This document shows positions 16,487 through 25,289 of a stretch of 64,000 nucleotides of DNA, piece after piece. A program made the position numbers and the translations under genes. Source of the stretch: Martinezella hainanensis (lineage in GTDB: Bacteria > Pseudomonadota > Alphaproteobacteria > Rhizobiales > Rhizobiaceae). The notes under the pieces were generated by a model. That model was not told the origin of the DNA and did not search any database. It saw nothing but the letters and a program-made list of their open reading frames with translations. The stretch lies in NCBI RefSeq assembly GCF_900094555.1, contig NZ_FMAC01000005.1:372001-436000 (forward strand), given 5' to 3'. How positions within the stretch are numbered: position 1 is the stretch's first letter; each line of letters begins with the position of its first letter.

Positions 16487-17617
16487 TCAAGCGATTTTGT
16501 CTGTCACTGCTGCGAACAGCATCGCGGCGCCGCGTTCCGATGTATCGATGGCGCGGGCTGCCCGTTCGCGCATGTCGGCCTCGTAATCCAGCAAGGCCGT
16601 ACAGGCCGTTTTTGACTCCTTGTCGGATTTGGCCAGGATCTGCGTCAGCATGCGTGCGTCCTCTAGCGCGGTATTGGCGCCAAGCCCGCCGGCAGGGCTC
16701 ATCGCGTGAATAGCATCCCCGAGGAGCGTCACCGCACCGAATGGCCAGAGAGCGTCCGGGCGACCGCTTCTGACGGGGAGTGCCGCCACAGCTGTCGACT
16801 TGCTGTGGCTGATGATCTGCTTCAGTTCCGGATGCCAGCCGCGCATTGCCGTCCTCAGCAATACAGGTAGATCCTGCGTGTGATCGTAGGTCTCCAATCC
16901 CAGTTTTTGACGGGGGCCGATCAGCGCCCAATAGAGATAGTCCGTCACCGGCGTCAGCCTGCAATCCAGAGCAACACTGGCGGCAAGGTTCGGAAAGTCG
17001 TCGCGGAAGCGCATGAGATCGAAGATCGCCGTGCACCCATCGGCAAAGACCACCGTCGTTCCATTCCCAAGTAGGTCAGCGGCATCGTTCAGCGGCATTT
17101 CGCTCTTGCCGTAGACGCATATAGAACCTGTATCCGCCGGCTCGGCATATGGAGCCAGCTGGCGGCGCACCTGCGAGTTCACGCCGTCGGCGCCGACCAG
17201 CAGATTGCAGGAAACCGGGGGGCCACCTTCGAACTGCACCTCGACGCGACCGTCGTCCATGCAGCGATAGTGGGTGAAGGCATGTCCGAAATGAACGTGC
17301 TCCTCGATCCCCGACAGCAGGATTTCGCGAAGGGTCAGGCGATTGACGCTCAGATCGCCGTCGTCGTCATCCTCGCCGGTATCCCAGTTCGTCGGCGCGC
17401 GCCCCGTGACGGGCAGAAGCTGAGGGGTCAGGAAGCATGCGGATCGAGGGCTCACCGAGGCGGTCGCCCGAAAGAGCTCAAACAGAGCCGGCGGCAGGCA
17501 GGCTCCCAACGCCTGTTGTCCATTTGCGTCAAAGCGGATGCCGGCGCGCTTCAATCCCTGTGCGAGGCACAAGCCGCCGAGGCCTGAGCCGATGATGACG
17601 ACACGAAAGTCCTGCAT
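16487..17617 (-). CDS. FAD-dependent monooxygenase (PHBH/UbiH-like), lacking the usual ribose-binding segment
   Basis: A 376-residue flavoprotein of the aromatic-hydroxylase group. It has the N-terminal dinucleotide motif VVIIGSGLGGLCLAQGL, LLVGADGVNSQVRRQLAP near the middle (the DG motif) and VTLLGDAIHAMSPAGGLGANTALEDA near the C-terminus (the GD motif). Relatives carry about 20 residues with an acidic ERD-type motif and a YG/QGYR stretch between the GxGxxG helix and the FDANG segment. Here AGI runs straight into RFDANG, so that part is missing in frame. FAD binding may be impaired or altered. Divergent from an AraC regulator. Confidence 0.84.
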   Translation of the reverse strand: MQDFRVVIIGSGLGGLCLAQGLKRAGIRFDANGQQALGACLPPALFELFRATASVSPRSACFLTPQLLPVTGRAPTNWDTGEDDDDGDLSVNRLTLREILLSGIEEHVHFGHAFTHYRCMDDGRVEVQFEGGPPVSCNLLVGADGVNSQVRRQLAPYAEPADTGSICVYGKSEMPLNDAADLLGNGTTVVFADGCTAIFDLMRFRDDFPNLAASVALDCRLTPVTDYLYWALIGPRQKLGLETYDHTQDLPVLLRTAMRGWHPELKQIISHSKSTAVAALPVRSGRPDALWPFGAVTLLGDAIHAMSPAGGLGANTALEDARMLTQILAKSDKESKTACTALLDYEADMRERAARAIDTSERGAAMLFAAVTDKIA

Positions 17618-17734
17618 GGGTCTTCTATTCCATTCACTGGTCGATTTCGATCTTACGAGAGAAAGATAGCCCAGCGCCGCCAGAGCATGATAACGACATT
17701 CGGACTATAAATATTGCAAAACGGCCAAACGAAA

Positions 17735-18529
17735 ATGGACATGGAAGATATCGGCGAACGTGCTGACGGGCCGCCGCTCATTGCCTTTTGGGGATCGGAT
17801 GAACCCGGTAGCGCCTTCCGCCTGGGAACCCAGGAATATGATTGGCACGCGCATATGCGCGGGCAGCTTTTCTGCATTGAGAGCGGGCTCGTCCGCGTCG
17901 ATACGCCGGATGGTTCCTGGCTCCTGCCGCCGCAGCGTGCGGGCTGGATTCCGCCTGGTGTCATGCACAAGGCGGGGATCAACGGCGTGCTGAGCGGCTG
18001 GGGCATCCTTCTAACGCCCGGTGCCAGCGCCGGTTTGCCGACGACGCCTTGCGTTCTCAGCGTCAGCGATGTCCTGCGGGCGCTCGTGCGTCGGGCGACG
18101 ACATGGCATTGGGAGGAAAAGCTGTCAGCGCAGCAGCGTCGCCTTGCCGCCGTTCTGCTGGATGAGGTTCGGGCCGCGCCTCGCGAAAGCCTGCATCTGC
18201 CTATGCCGACGGATCGGCGCGTTCTGCGCATCACGGAAGCCGTGCTGCAGGACCCCGCCAGCGAGGAGACCTTTCAGTCACTGGCGCAGCAGGCGGGCAT
18301 ATCCGAACGCTCGGCCAGGCGGCTCTTCCATGCAGAAACGGGCATGTCCTTCGCAAATTGGCGGCAGCAGGCTCGCTTGTTGCTGGCACTGGAGCATCTG
18401 AGCGCGGGAATACCGATCGCTGAGGTGGCGGACAGCTTGGGCTATGCGAGCGCGAGCAGCTTCATCGCCATGTTCCGGAAAGCATTTGGCCTATCGCCGC
18501 GCCGTTACCTGTCCGTCCGGAAATCTTGA
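17735..18529 (+). CDS. AraC-family transcriptional regulator (cupin sensor plus HTH)
   Basis: A 264-residue regulator with an N-terminal cupin-type sensor (YDWHAHMRGQLFCIESGLVRV, then PPQRAGWIPPGVMHKAG) and a C-terminal AraC DNA-binding domain from about residue 165: FQSLAQQAGISERSARRLFHAETGMSF and IPIAEVADSLGYASASSFIAMFRKAFG. The ATG at 17735 is preferred; an in-frame TTG at 17714 adds seven residues. It diverges from the FAD monooxygenase gene with 117 bases between, so it probably controls that gene pair. Confidence 0.88.
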   Translation: MDMEDIGERADGPPLIAFWGSDEPGSAFRLGTQEYDWHAHMRGQLFCIESGLVRVDTPDGSWLLPPQRAGWIPPGVMHKAGINGVLSGWGILLTPGASAGLPTTPCVLSVSDVLRALVRRATTWHWEEKLSAQQRRLAAVLLDEVRAAPRESLHLPMPTDRRVLRITEAVLQDPASEETFQSLAQQAGISERSARRLFHAETGMSFANWRQQARLLLALEHLSAGIPIAEVADSLGYASASSFIAMFRKAFGLSPRRYLSVRKS

Positions 18530-18560
18530 TCTCCTCGTAATTTCGGAAATGACGAGAGGG

Positions 18561-18584
18561 GGCGCCGACCTGTTCATCGGCGTC
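18561..18584. terminator. Hairpin between convergent araC-type and P-type ATPase genes
   Basis: CGCCGA (18563-18568) pairs with TCGGCG (18577-18582), with one further near-match outside. A weaker stem (CTCGT/ACGAG) lies just left of it. In a 65-bp gap between converging genes this is a plausible shared terminator, although no T-run is present. Confidence 0.4.
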
Positions 18585-18594
18585 CGAAGATAGT

Positions 18595-20949
18595 TCAGAC
18601 TGCGACCCGGCGTGGCTTCAAGGCGAGCAGGCGCAGCGCATTCATGGTGACCAGCACCGTGGCGCCGGTATCGGCGAGGATTGCCGGCCAGAGCCCGGTG
18701 ATGCCGACAATCGTGGTGATGAGGAACACACCCTTCAGGCCGAGCGCGATGGTGATGTTCTGGCCGATATTGCTCATCGTCCGCTTGGAAAGGTCGATCA
18801 TCTCGATGACATCGCCGACGCGGCCATGCAGCACGGCGGCATCCGCCGTTTCCAGAGCAACGTCGGTTCCGCCGCCCATGGCGATCCCGACATCGGCTGC
18901 TGCAAGCGCGGGTGCATCGTTGATGCCGTCGCCGACCTTGGCGACGCGCAAGCCTTGCCGCTTCAGGTCGCCAACGATCCGCTGCTTGTCCTCGGGCAGT
19001 AGTTGCGCCTTGACCTCGATACCGAGTGTCTTGCCGATCGCCTGTGCCGTGCGCTGATTGTCGCCGGTCAGCATGATCGTCTTGATGCCCGCATCGGCAA
19101 GCGCCTTGAGGCCGGCGGCGGTATCGGCACGCGGCTCGTCGCGCATGGCGAGCAGGCCGGCAGCGCTGCCCTTTGCAACGACGACGGAAACGGTCTTGCC
19201 TTCATCATTGAGCTTCGCGATCTGTACCGACTGTTCCGAGGTCAGCGATATCCTGTCGGCCACGGCCTGCGGCGAGCCCAGAAACACTTCGACACCATCG
19301 ACCGTGCCGCTCACGCCCTTGCCGCCAATTGCTTTCGCATCGATGACTTGAGGAATATCCGTTCCGGCTGCGGCTGCGCGATCAAGGACCGCGCGGGCGA
19401 GCGGATGGCTGGAACCGGTTTCGAGTGCGGCTGCCAGTCGCAACACTTCCGTATCGCTCATGCCGAGACCGACGATATCGGTGACCTTGGGCTTGCCTTC
19501 GGTCAGAGTGCCGGTCTTGTCGAAGGCAACGGCGGTGACTTTGCCGATGTTTTCGAGCACGGCGCCACCCTTCAACAGCAGACCACGCCGCGCGCCGGAC
19601 GAGAGCGAGGCCGCAATCGCCGCCGGCGTCGAAATGACGAGGGCGCAGGGGCAGCCGATCAGCAGGATCGCCAAGCCCTTATAGACCCACTCGCTCCAGG
19701 CCCCGCCCAGGAACAGCGGGGGAAGGATGGCGACCAGCGCGCCGACAACGACGACGCCGGGCGTGTAATAGCGGGAGAAGCGATCGATGAAACGCTCGGT
19801 TGGAGCCTTCGATTCCTGCGCCTCCTCGACAAGCTTGACGACGCGGGCGATGGTGTTGTCGGAGGCTGCCGCGGTCACGCGGACGCGCAGCGCCGCATCG
19901 CTGTTGACGGTGCCGGCAAAGACGGCGGCATCCGCACCCTTGCGAACGGGGGTGCTTTCGCCTGTCACCGGCGCCTCGTCGATGGCGCTTTCGCCTGAGA
20001 GGATCACGCCGTCGGCCGGAATGCGGTCGCCGGGGCGAACCAGGATAATGGCACCGACGGCAAGGCTTTCGGCCTGCACTTCGCGGGTCTTGCCATTCTC
20101 CTCAAGGAGAGCGGTCTTGGGCACCAGATCCGTAAGGGATTGAATGCTGGCGCGGGCCTTGCCGGCCGCAACGCCTTCGAGCAGCTCGCCGATCAGGAAC
20201 AGGAAGACGACGGCCGCGGCTTCTTCGCTGGCGCCGATGATGACAGCGCCGATGGCCGCGATCGTCATCAGCATTTCGATCGAAAACGGTGTTCCGACCC
20301 TTGCGGCCATGAAGGCGCGCCGGGCGATCGGCACCAAGCCGACAAGCATGGCAGCGGTAAAGATCCAGACGTCCAGTGCGGGAACCAGCTTGCCGATCCC
20401 CCAGGCAGCGGCAAGTGCCAAGCCGCTGGCGATCGTCAGGCGGCCCTTGGCCGATTTCCACCATGGTCCTGTGCTCGGTCCGTGGTCGTGACCGTGAAGG
20501 CCGGCAACCGCCGCTTCTCGCTCTTCGGTGGTGTGGTTATGCCCGGCATGGTCGTGCCGATGGCCAGCGGCGCCGTGATCGTGGTCGCCATGATCATGGT
20601 CATGGTGGTGATCGTGGCTGTGTCCCGCATGATCATGCCCATCGGATTCGTGCTTGTGATGATCGTGCCCGCAGCCGCAGGCATGGTCATTCTCTTCTAC
20701 CTTTGGCGTGGAGACGTTGCTCTGCGGCAGCGGGAAAACTTTGTAACCCAGCCCCGTGACCCGCTTCGCGATGTTGGGCAGAAGATCGGGATCTCTCTGA
20801 TGCTTGACCGTCATCGTGCCCGCAGTGACCGAGACGGAAACATCCTCGACACCTTGCAGGCGGCGAACGGCTGTATCGATTTTCGCGGCGCACGAAGCGC
20901 AGTCCATGCCCTCTACGCGATAGCGGCTCTGTTGTGTTGTCGAAGTCAT
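18595..20949 (-). CDS. zntA: Zn2+/Cd2+/Pb2+-exporting P1B-type ATPase with His-rich loop
   Basis: A 784-residue heavy-metal ATPase. Residues ~10-75 are an HMA domain with the GMDCASC metal site (Cys17, Cys20). Residues ~88-155 are a His/Asp-rich stretch, including CGCGHDHHKHE and many HDH repeats, probably a metal buffer. Then come membrane spans, the transport motif GCPCALVIS, the phosphorylation site DKTGTLT, the HP motif in GSSHPLARAV, and GDGINDAPAL. The CPC plus the His-rich segment suit Zn/Cd/Pb rather than copper. It exports metal from the cytoplasm. A MerR-type operator lies upstream, but no MerR gene is in the window. Confidence 0.93.
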   Translation of the reverse strand: MTSTTQQSRYRVEGMDCASCAAKIDTAVRRLQGVEDVSVSVTAGTMTVKHQRDPDLLPNIAKRVTGLGYKVFPLPQSNVSTPKVEENDHACGCGHDHHKHESDGHDHAGHSHDHHHDHDHGDHDHGAAGHRHDHAGHNHTTEEREAAVAGLHGHDHGPSTGPWWKSAKGRLTIASGLALAAAWGIGKLVPALDVWIFTAAMLVGLVPIARRAFMAARVGTPFSIEMLMTIAAIGAVIIGASEEAAAVVFLFLIGELLEGVAAGKARASIQSLTDLVPKTALLEENGKTREVQAESLAVGAIILVRPGDRIPADGVILSGESAIDEAPVTGESTPVRKGADAAVFAGTVNSDAALRVRVTAAASDNTIARVVKLVEEAQESKAPTERFIDRFSRYYTPGVVVVGALVAILPPLFLGGAWSEWVYKGLAILLIGCPCALVISTPAAIAASLSSGARRGLLLKGGAVLENIGKVTAVAFDKTGTLTEGKPKVTDIVGLGMSDTEVLRLAAALETGSSHPLARAVLDRAAAAGTDIPQVIDAKAIGGKGVSGTVDGVEVFLGSPQAVADRISLTSEQSVQIAKLNDEGKTVSVVVAKGSAAGLLAMRDEPRADTAAGLKALADAGIKTIMLTGDNQRTAQAIGKTLGIEVKAQLLPEDKQRIVGDLKRQGLRVAKVGDGINDAPALAAADVGIAMGGGTDVALETADAAVLHGRVGDVIEMIDLSKRTMSNIGQNITIALGLKGVFLITTIVGITGLWPAILADTGATVLVTMNALRLLALKPRRVAV

Positions 20950-20988
20950 GTTTCGGTTCCAGATTTTCTCTTGGAACCACTGCTACAT

Positions 20989-21005
20989 CCTCTAGTAACT
21001 AGAGG
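20989..21005 (-). promoter_or_regulatory. MerR-type (ZntR/CadR/PbrR-like) operator upstream of zntA
   Basis: CCTCTAGT-A-ACTAGAGG is a perfect inverted repeat with 8-base arms about one base. On the minus strand it is preceded by a TTGTCC box and lies in what would be a 19-base spacer, as in MerR-family metal promoters. It is 40 bases before the ATPase start. Confidence 0.62.
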
Positions 21006-21119
21006 GACAAGAGCAATTTTGCGAATTTTGTGTGATCATTCGCAGAAAGCGGCAATCGATCTAGCCGTGCTCCCGCCCCAGTTCCCTGCACCGGTTGTTA
21101 CGCCATGGCGCAGGCAGGT

Positions 21120-22097
21120 CTATAGTTTCAGCAAAACTTTTCCAGCCTTGCCGGGCGCCAGCGAGGATTTCACCGCTTCTGCGATCTCCGTGATGTCATA
21201 GGCTGCTTCCACCGGCAGTTTGACTTCGCCGGATGCGACGCGCGTGATCAATTCGCTGATCAGCCGCCGGCGCTCTTCCGCCGGCATGGCGGCGCTGACC
21301 TTGATGCCCCAGAAGCCCTTGATCGTTAGCTGCTTGAAGATGACAGCCCTTGAGGCGATCTGCATCGGCTTGCCCGCCGCAGTGCCGAAGGAAACCAAGA
21401 GGCCGTTTTCACCTAGAAGGTCGGCCAGGTCGTTGCTTGCAACACCGCCGACGGAGTCTACGGCAGCGCGGATCGGTGCATCGCCGACCATGGCACGTAC
21501 CTTCGCCTTCCAATCTGAAGCGGCAGTCGAAACGGCGTTGCCGATGCCGAATGCGGACAGCTCGTCAATGCCGCCATCGCGCCGAACGAGGTTGATCATG
21601 TGTATGCCGCGGCTATGGGCCAGCATGGCCAGCGTCTTTCCGACCGCGCCATTCGCAGCGTTCTGGATGATCCAGTCGCCGGGCTCGACATGGAGGGACT
21701 CGAGAAGCGAAATGGCGCTGAACGGCATGGCGATCAGCTGTGCTGCGGCTTCGTCGGAAATCACGTCGGGCACCGGAACCAGGCTTGCTGCCGGCGCTGT
21801 GAATTGCTCGGCCCAGGTGCCATGGACGCCGGCCGCAACGACCCGCTTGCCGATGAGCGTCTTGTCGACACCGGCTCCGACGGCGTCGACGAAACCGACC
21901 GCTTCGCTACCGCCGATGGCGGGCAAAATCGGCTTGTAGCCATAAGCGCCGCGCACGGTCCAAAGATCGTGATTGTGGATGGGGGAGAGAATAGTGCGAA
22001 TGCGCACGTCTCCGGCGGCAGGCTCCGGCAGCGGCATGTCGGCCAGATAAAGGACCGCAGCCGGATCGCCGAAGACATCGTGGATGGCACTGCGCAT
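21120..22097 (-). CDS. Zinc-free MDR/quinone-oxidoreductase-type reductase
   Basis: A 325-residue medium-chain dehydrogenase/reductase. Features are the N-terminal GroES-like fold (LSPIHNHDLWTVRGAYGYKP), GGSEAVGFVDAVGAGV, and the nucleotide site NAANGAVGKTLAMLAHSRG. No structural or catalytic zinc cysteine cluster is visible, so it fits the NADPH quinone/enoyl reductase branch. I chose the ATG at 22097 with AGGA eight bases upstream; an upstream start at 22142 would overlap the regulator gene and has no site. It follows a TetR regulator in the same direction, an arrangement common for electrophile-responsive reductases. Confidence 0.87.
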   Translation of the reverse strand: MRSAIHDVFGDPAAVLYLADMPLPEPAAGDVRIRTILSPIHNHDLWTVRGAYGYKPILPAIGGSEAVGFVDAVGAGVDKTLIGKRVVAAGVHGTWAEQFTAPAASLVPVPDVISDEAAAQLIAMPFSAISLLESLHVEPGDWIIQNAANGAVGKTLAMLAHSRGIHMINLVRRDGGIDELSAFGIGNAVSTAASDWKAKVRAMVGDAPIRAAVDSVGGVASNDLADLLGENGLLVSFGTAAGKPMQIASRAVIFKQLTIKGFWGIKVSAAMPAEERRRLISELITRVASGEVKLPVEAAYDITEIAEAVKSSLAPGKAGKVLLKL

Positions 22098-22138
22098 TGT
22101 ATTTTCCTTGCGTGTTGACATGCTGGTCCTGCTTTGGA

Positions 22139-22741
22139 TCAAAGGCTGCCGGGTGCCGAAAGGGCTTGTTCGGTGGCAAGCATGGCCTGGTCGAGCGGTG
22201 TCTTGTCTTTTCCAAGCTTGGCGAGGATCGCTGCCCCGAGCCAGAGGCTATAGAGCGAGCGAGCCGTCTTTTCCGGGATGCAGGACGGTGAAATCGAACC
22301 GTCCTCGCGCCCCTCGGTGATTATTTTGGTGAGGCGGCGAATGAGATCCTCGACGCCGCCGAGCAGGATCACGCGCATATTGTCCGAAAGATCGGAGATC
22401 TCGGCGGCAAGCTTTACGACCAGGCATCGGTCGGCAAGGCTGGCCGTGTTACCATCTGAAAGCCAGGCATCCCAATAGTGCATCAGGCGTTGGCGGCCAT
22501 TGCCCTTCCACCCGAAGAGTGCGTCGAGTCTCTCCGCATAGTCAGAACAATATTGCTTCAGCAGGGCGCAGCCGAAGGCTTCCTTGGACGCGAAATAATA
22601 ATAGAACGAGCCTTTCGGCACGGCGCTCTGCTCGAGCAGCTCTTTCAGGCCCACGCCTCCGAAACCCTTGCGCAGCACCAGTTCTCGCCCGATTGCGAGA
22701 ATATGGCTCCGAGTCAGCTCTGATTTCTTCTTCGTCATCAT
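22139..22741 (-). CDS. TetR/AcrR-family repressor
   Basis: A 200-residue TetR-type regulator. The N-terminal HTH is clear: TRSHILAIGRELVLRKGFGGVGLKELLEQSAVPKGSFYYYFASKEAFG. The C-terminal ligand domain is helical and resembles the YxaF/NemR-type group. It precedes the MDR reductase by 41 bases in the same direction, so it is likely to repress itself and the reductase. A perfect 10-base palindrome, CGACCGGTCG, lies 21 bases before its start and is the best operator candidate. The inducing compound is unknown. Confidence 0.9.
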   Translation of the reverse strand: MMTKKKSELTRSHILAIGRELVLRKGFGGVGLKELLEQSAVPKGSFYYYFASKEAFGCALLKQYCSDYAERLDALFGWKGNGRQRLMHYWDAWLSDGNTASLADRCLVVKLAAEISDLSDNMRVILLGGVEDLIRRLTKIITEGREDGSISPSCIPEKTARSLYSLWLGAAILAKLGKDKTPLDQAMLATEQALSAPGSL

Positions 22742-22762
22742 GAGCGGTCCGTAACAAATATT

Positions 22763-22772
22763 CGACCGGTCG
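22763..22772 (-). promoter_or_regulatory. Candidate TetR operator
   Basis: CGACCGGTCG, a perfect 10-base palindrome in the 56-bp gap before the tetR gene. Short, so the call rests on position as well as symmetry. Confidence 0.45.
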
Positions 22773-22797
22773 TCTATAAACCCGATGTTGTTCGCCG

Positions 22798-24054
22798 TCA
22801 GATCAATGCGAGAGCGGCAAGCGAGAGGATCAGAGCCGGGAACATCACGAGAGCGCCGATCCTCAGGAAAGCCAATGCTCCCATGTGGAGCCCTTCGCGA
22901 CGAAGAGCGGCGAGCCAGAGGATGGTGGCGAGCGAGCCGGTGACCGACAGGTTGGGGCCGAGATCGACGCCGATCAGCACCGCGCCGGCAATGGAATCAG
23001 GAACATGGGCCGCCTGTACCGCGCTGCCGGCGAAAAGACCGGCCGGCAGGTTGTTGACGAGGTTGGAGACGACCGCGACTGAAAGCCCGGCAGCGCCGAC
23101 CGCCTGTGTCTGGGACTGCGCGGCCAGCAACGCCAGCTTTTCGGACAGAAGGGCGGTGAGGCCGGTGTGATTGACCGCCTCGACGATCACGAAAAGGCCC
23201 GCAACCAGGGGTATTACGCTCCAGCTGATACCACGAACCGTATCCAATGGATTTTGCCGGGTAAGGGCGAGAACGATGATGGTCGTGAGGAGGCCCGCGA
23301 CGAATGTCGGGATGCCGAGGTCGAAATTCATGGCGGATGCGCCGATTAGGATGAGAGCGGTGACCACCAGCCCCCATCCCGCCAGCCGAGCACTGCGGGA
23401 GAGGTGCGGCTGCTCGACATTGCGGGCGATCGTGTCTTCCCCCAGCGCACGTCTTTGCGTCCAGTAGAGGCAGGCGAAGGTAACGATGATCGAGACGATG
23501 GACGGCAGCAGGAAGGTCTGCATCCAGCGCGACAGGGGTGGCATCTCACCGCCGGCGAAGATGACCAGATTAGCCGGATTGGAGATCGGCAGTACGAAGC
23601 TCGCGGCATTGGCGATGAAGGCGCAGACCAATAGGTAGGGCATGGGGTCTCTCACCCGCGCCGCGCGGCAGGCTGCGTAGACGGCAGGCGTGAGCACGAC
23701 GGCGGTTGCGTCATTCGACAGAAATACCGTTACGACCACGCCGACGACGTAAACGAGCACGAAAAGCCGGCGAGGGGAGCCCCTGGCATGCGAGGTTGCG
23801 ATCGCCGCCACCCAGTCGAAGAGCCCTTCGCGCCGCGCGAGCTCCGACAGCAGCATCATGCCGATCAGGAAGAGATAGACATCGAAACCTTTGGATATGC
23901 CCGCCCATACCTCGGCTGGGCCGATGAGCCGGAGGGCGACGAGAAGTGCTGCGCCGAGAACCGCCCAGATCGCTTCCGGCCACCGGAATGGGCGCGTGAC
24001 GACACCGAGGGCGGTCAGGCCGGCGATGCTCCAGGTGATGGCGGATTCGGTCAT
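22798..24054 (-). CDS. arsB: ArsB-type arsenite/antimonite efflux permease
   Basis: A 418-residue membrane protein of the ArsB/SLC13-like ion-transporter superfamily with about eleven hydrophobic spans. Typical ArsB stretches are FLSNDATAVVLTPAVYA near residue 110, VLPISNPANLVIF near 155, SNLVNNLPAGL near 330 and GVDLGPNLSVTGSLATILWL near 370. It would expel arsenite from the cytoplasm. No arsR, arsC or arsA gene is adjacent, so it is an isolated copy, and transport of another oxyanion cannot be excluded. It lies downstream of the usp gene in the same direction. Confidence 0.85.
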   Translation of the reverse strand: MTESAITWSIAGLTALGVVTRPFRWPEAIWAVLGAALLVALRLIGPAEVWAGISKGFDVYLFLIGMMLLSELARREGLFDWVAAIATSHARGSPRRLFVLVYVVGVVVTVFLSNDATAVVLTPAVYAACRAARVRDPMPYLLVCAFIANAASFVLPISNPANLVIFAGGEMPPLSRWMQTFLLPSIVSIIVTFACLYWTQRRALGEDTIARNVEQPHLSRSARLAGWGLVVTALILIGASAMNFDLGIPTFVAGLLTTIIVLALTRQNPLDTVRGISWSVIPLVAGLFVIVEAVNHTGLTALLSEKLALLAAQSQTQAVGAAGLSVAVVSNLVNNLPAGLFAGSAVQAAHVPDSIAGAVLIGVDLGPNLSVTGSLATILWLAALRREGLHMGALAFLRIGALVMFPALILSLAALALI

Positions 24055-24163
24055 TCAACTCGTCTTGGATTTGAGGTCGGAGCGGGTATGTAGCATCACT
24101 GCGGGGCAGCGCAAACCGGGCTGACCTATATCTCGACAGAATCCTGCACGATGTGACGAAGCG

Positions 24164-24622
24164 CTATGCCTTCTTCGCCGTGTCGGCGCTCCTTGCCGTA
24201 TCGTCGTGCGTTTTGTCGGCTCGCTCGACGAGGACGGAACATTCTGCGTGGCGTATGACATATTCGACAGTCGAACCGAATATGCGATCGATAATATCGG
24301 ACGTATGCGTTGCAAGAACGATGAGATCGGCCTTCTTCTCCTTGGCGACGGTCAGCAGCGTCTTCGATGCCGTGCCCATGCGCACGTCGACGGAGGCGGT
24401 GATGCCGAGACGTCTGCACAGAGCATCGAGCTTTTCCTCGGCTTCCGTGATTACTGAAACGGCCCAATCATCCGGGCTTTCGCGCCCGGAAGGGAAACGC
24501 TCGATAACGTGCGCGACCGTCAATTCGCCGCCTGAGGATAAAAGTGCGTGAGACGTTCGCAGCAGGCGTTCGGCGCGCTCGCGTGAGCCCAACCCAATTG
24601 CGCAAATGATCTTGTCATACAT
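24164..24622 (-). CDS. Universal stress protein (UspA family)
   Basis: A 152-residue cytoplasmic UspA-fold protein: MYDKIICAIGLGSRERAERLL at the N-terminus, IERFPSG loop, and a C-terminal ADLIVLATHTSD ... FGSTVEYVIRHAECSVLVER that corresponds to the G-x2-G-x9-G-S/T nucleotide region, here with GS-T-V. I chose the ATG at 24622, which has GGGAG eight bases upstream and gives the usual family length; a longer frame to 24769 adds 49 unrelated residues. Such proteins are often induced by oxygen limitation in alphaproteobacteria, which would fit the neighbouring bd oxidase operon. Confidence 0.87.
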   Translation of the reverse strand: MYDKIICAIGLGSRERAERLLRTSHALLSSGGELTVAHVIERFPSGRESPDDWAVSVITEAEEKLDALCRRLGITASVDVRMGTASKTLLTVAKEKKADLIVLATHTSDIIDRIFGSTVEYVIRHAECSVLVERADKTHDDTARSADTAKKA

Positions 24623-25289
24623 TGCATTCTCCCAAAACGCCTCGGCCCGAAGCAGTTCTTCGGCGTCACTTGCAATCTCTCCGGTTAAACTTGCCCGGAC
24701 AAGCAAACGAATACCCAACACATCGACAATGATGGCATCCGTCAAGTCTCGCGGTCGGCACTGGCTCATTCGATCGGGTGATTCGCCAGTCTGGCGTGAA
24801 TTTTACCGCAATAAAGGTCAAATGGTCGCGGTTTTCATGCCCGATCAGACAGCGAGCGACGCCGGATTTGCGCTCCCCAGGGAGGCGTCGGAATCAGGGG
24901 AAATTGCTGCAGTGCAAACGGCTTAGCCGTCAGATGATGCTATGTCGCTATCGCAACAACATAGAAATATCATGGGCTTCTGCGTCAATCTGACATGGCT
25001 GCGGCGGTGCCCTGCGACATCCTGCGCGCTTTTGCGCAGTGCACAAACTGCCTTAGAACCATGTCGCGAACAACTTGCCATGGGATCAACCCATCGGCGA
25101 GACGGGCACTGCTATTCTTGTCGCTGACAAGAAGCAGAAAGCCAGTCATATTGGGGCTCCGATATCGTCGATTGCGGCAAGTGCGTTCTGGGTTCGACGA
25201 AAGGTCGATGGTCTGCCATGCAGGTCATTCGATCTTTATTGGTCGGCGGACCCTCCTTGATGACACTGACTTGGAAAGGACGGGCTCAC
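24623..25289. other. 667-bp intergenic region between usp and cydD
   Basis: Divergent promoters should be here. No convincing gene was found. Visible symmetry: TTCTTGTC-GCT-GACAAGAA at 25115-25133, and a weaker CTATGT/ACATAG pair near 24940-24965. I see no good FNR/FixK box (TTGAT-N4-ATCAA); the nearest candidate, around 25076-25090, has the wrong spacing. Confidence 0.55.
25115..25133 (+). promoter_or_regulatory. Inverted repeat upstream of cydD (possible operator)
   Basis: Perfect 8-base arms TTCTTGTC and GACAAGAA around GCT, 156 bases before the chosen cydD start. It is not followed by a T-run. It could bind the regulator of the cytochrome bd operon; the protein is unknown. Confidence 0.4.

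Noticed and set aside
20436..20690. His-rich region of the zinc ATPase as a low-complexity tandem DNA repeat or CRISPR-like array
   Set aside because: It encodes the His/Asp stretch in frame; no regular repeat-spacer pattern exists.
22770..22780. TTTATAGAC before tetR as a third sulfur motif
   Set aside because: Only 9 of 16 positions match and the palindrome is broken; it overlaps the TetR operator.
25076..25090. FNR/FixK-like box before cydD
   Set aside because: TTGCC-N5-ATCAA has the wrong spacing and a degenerate left half.
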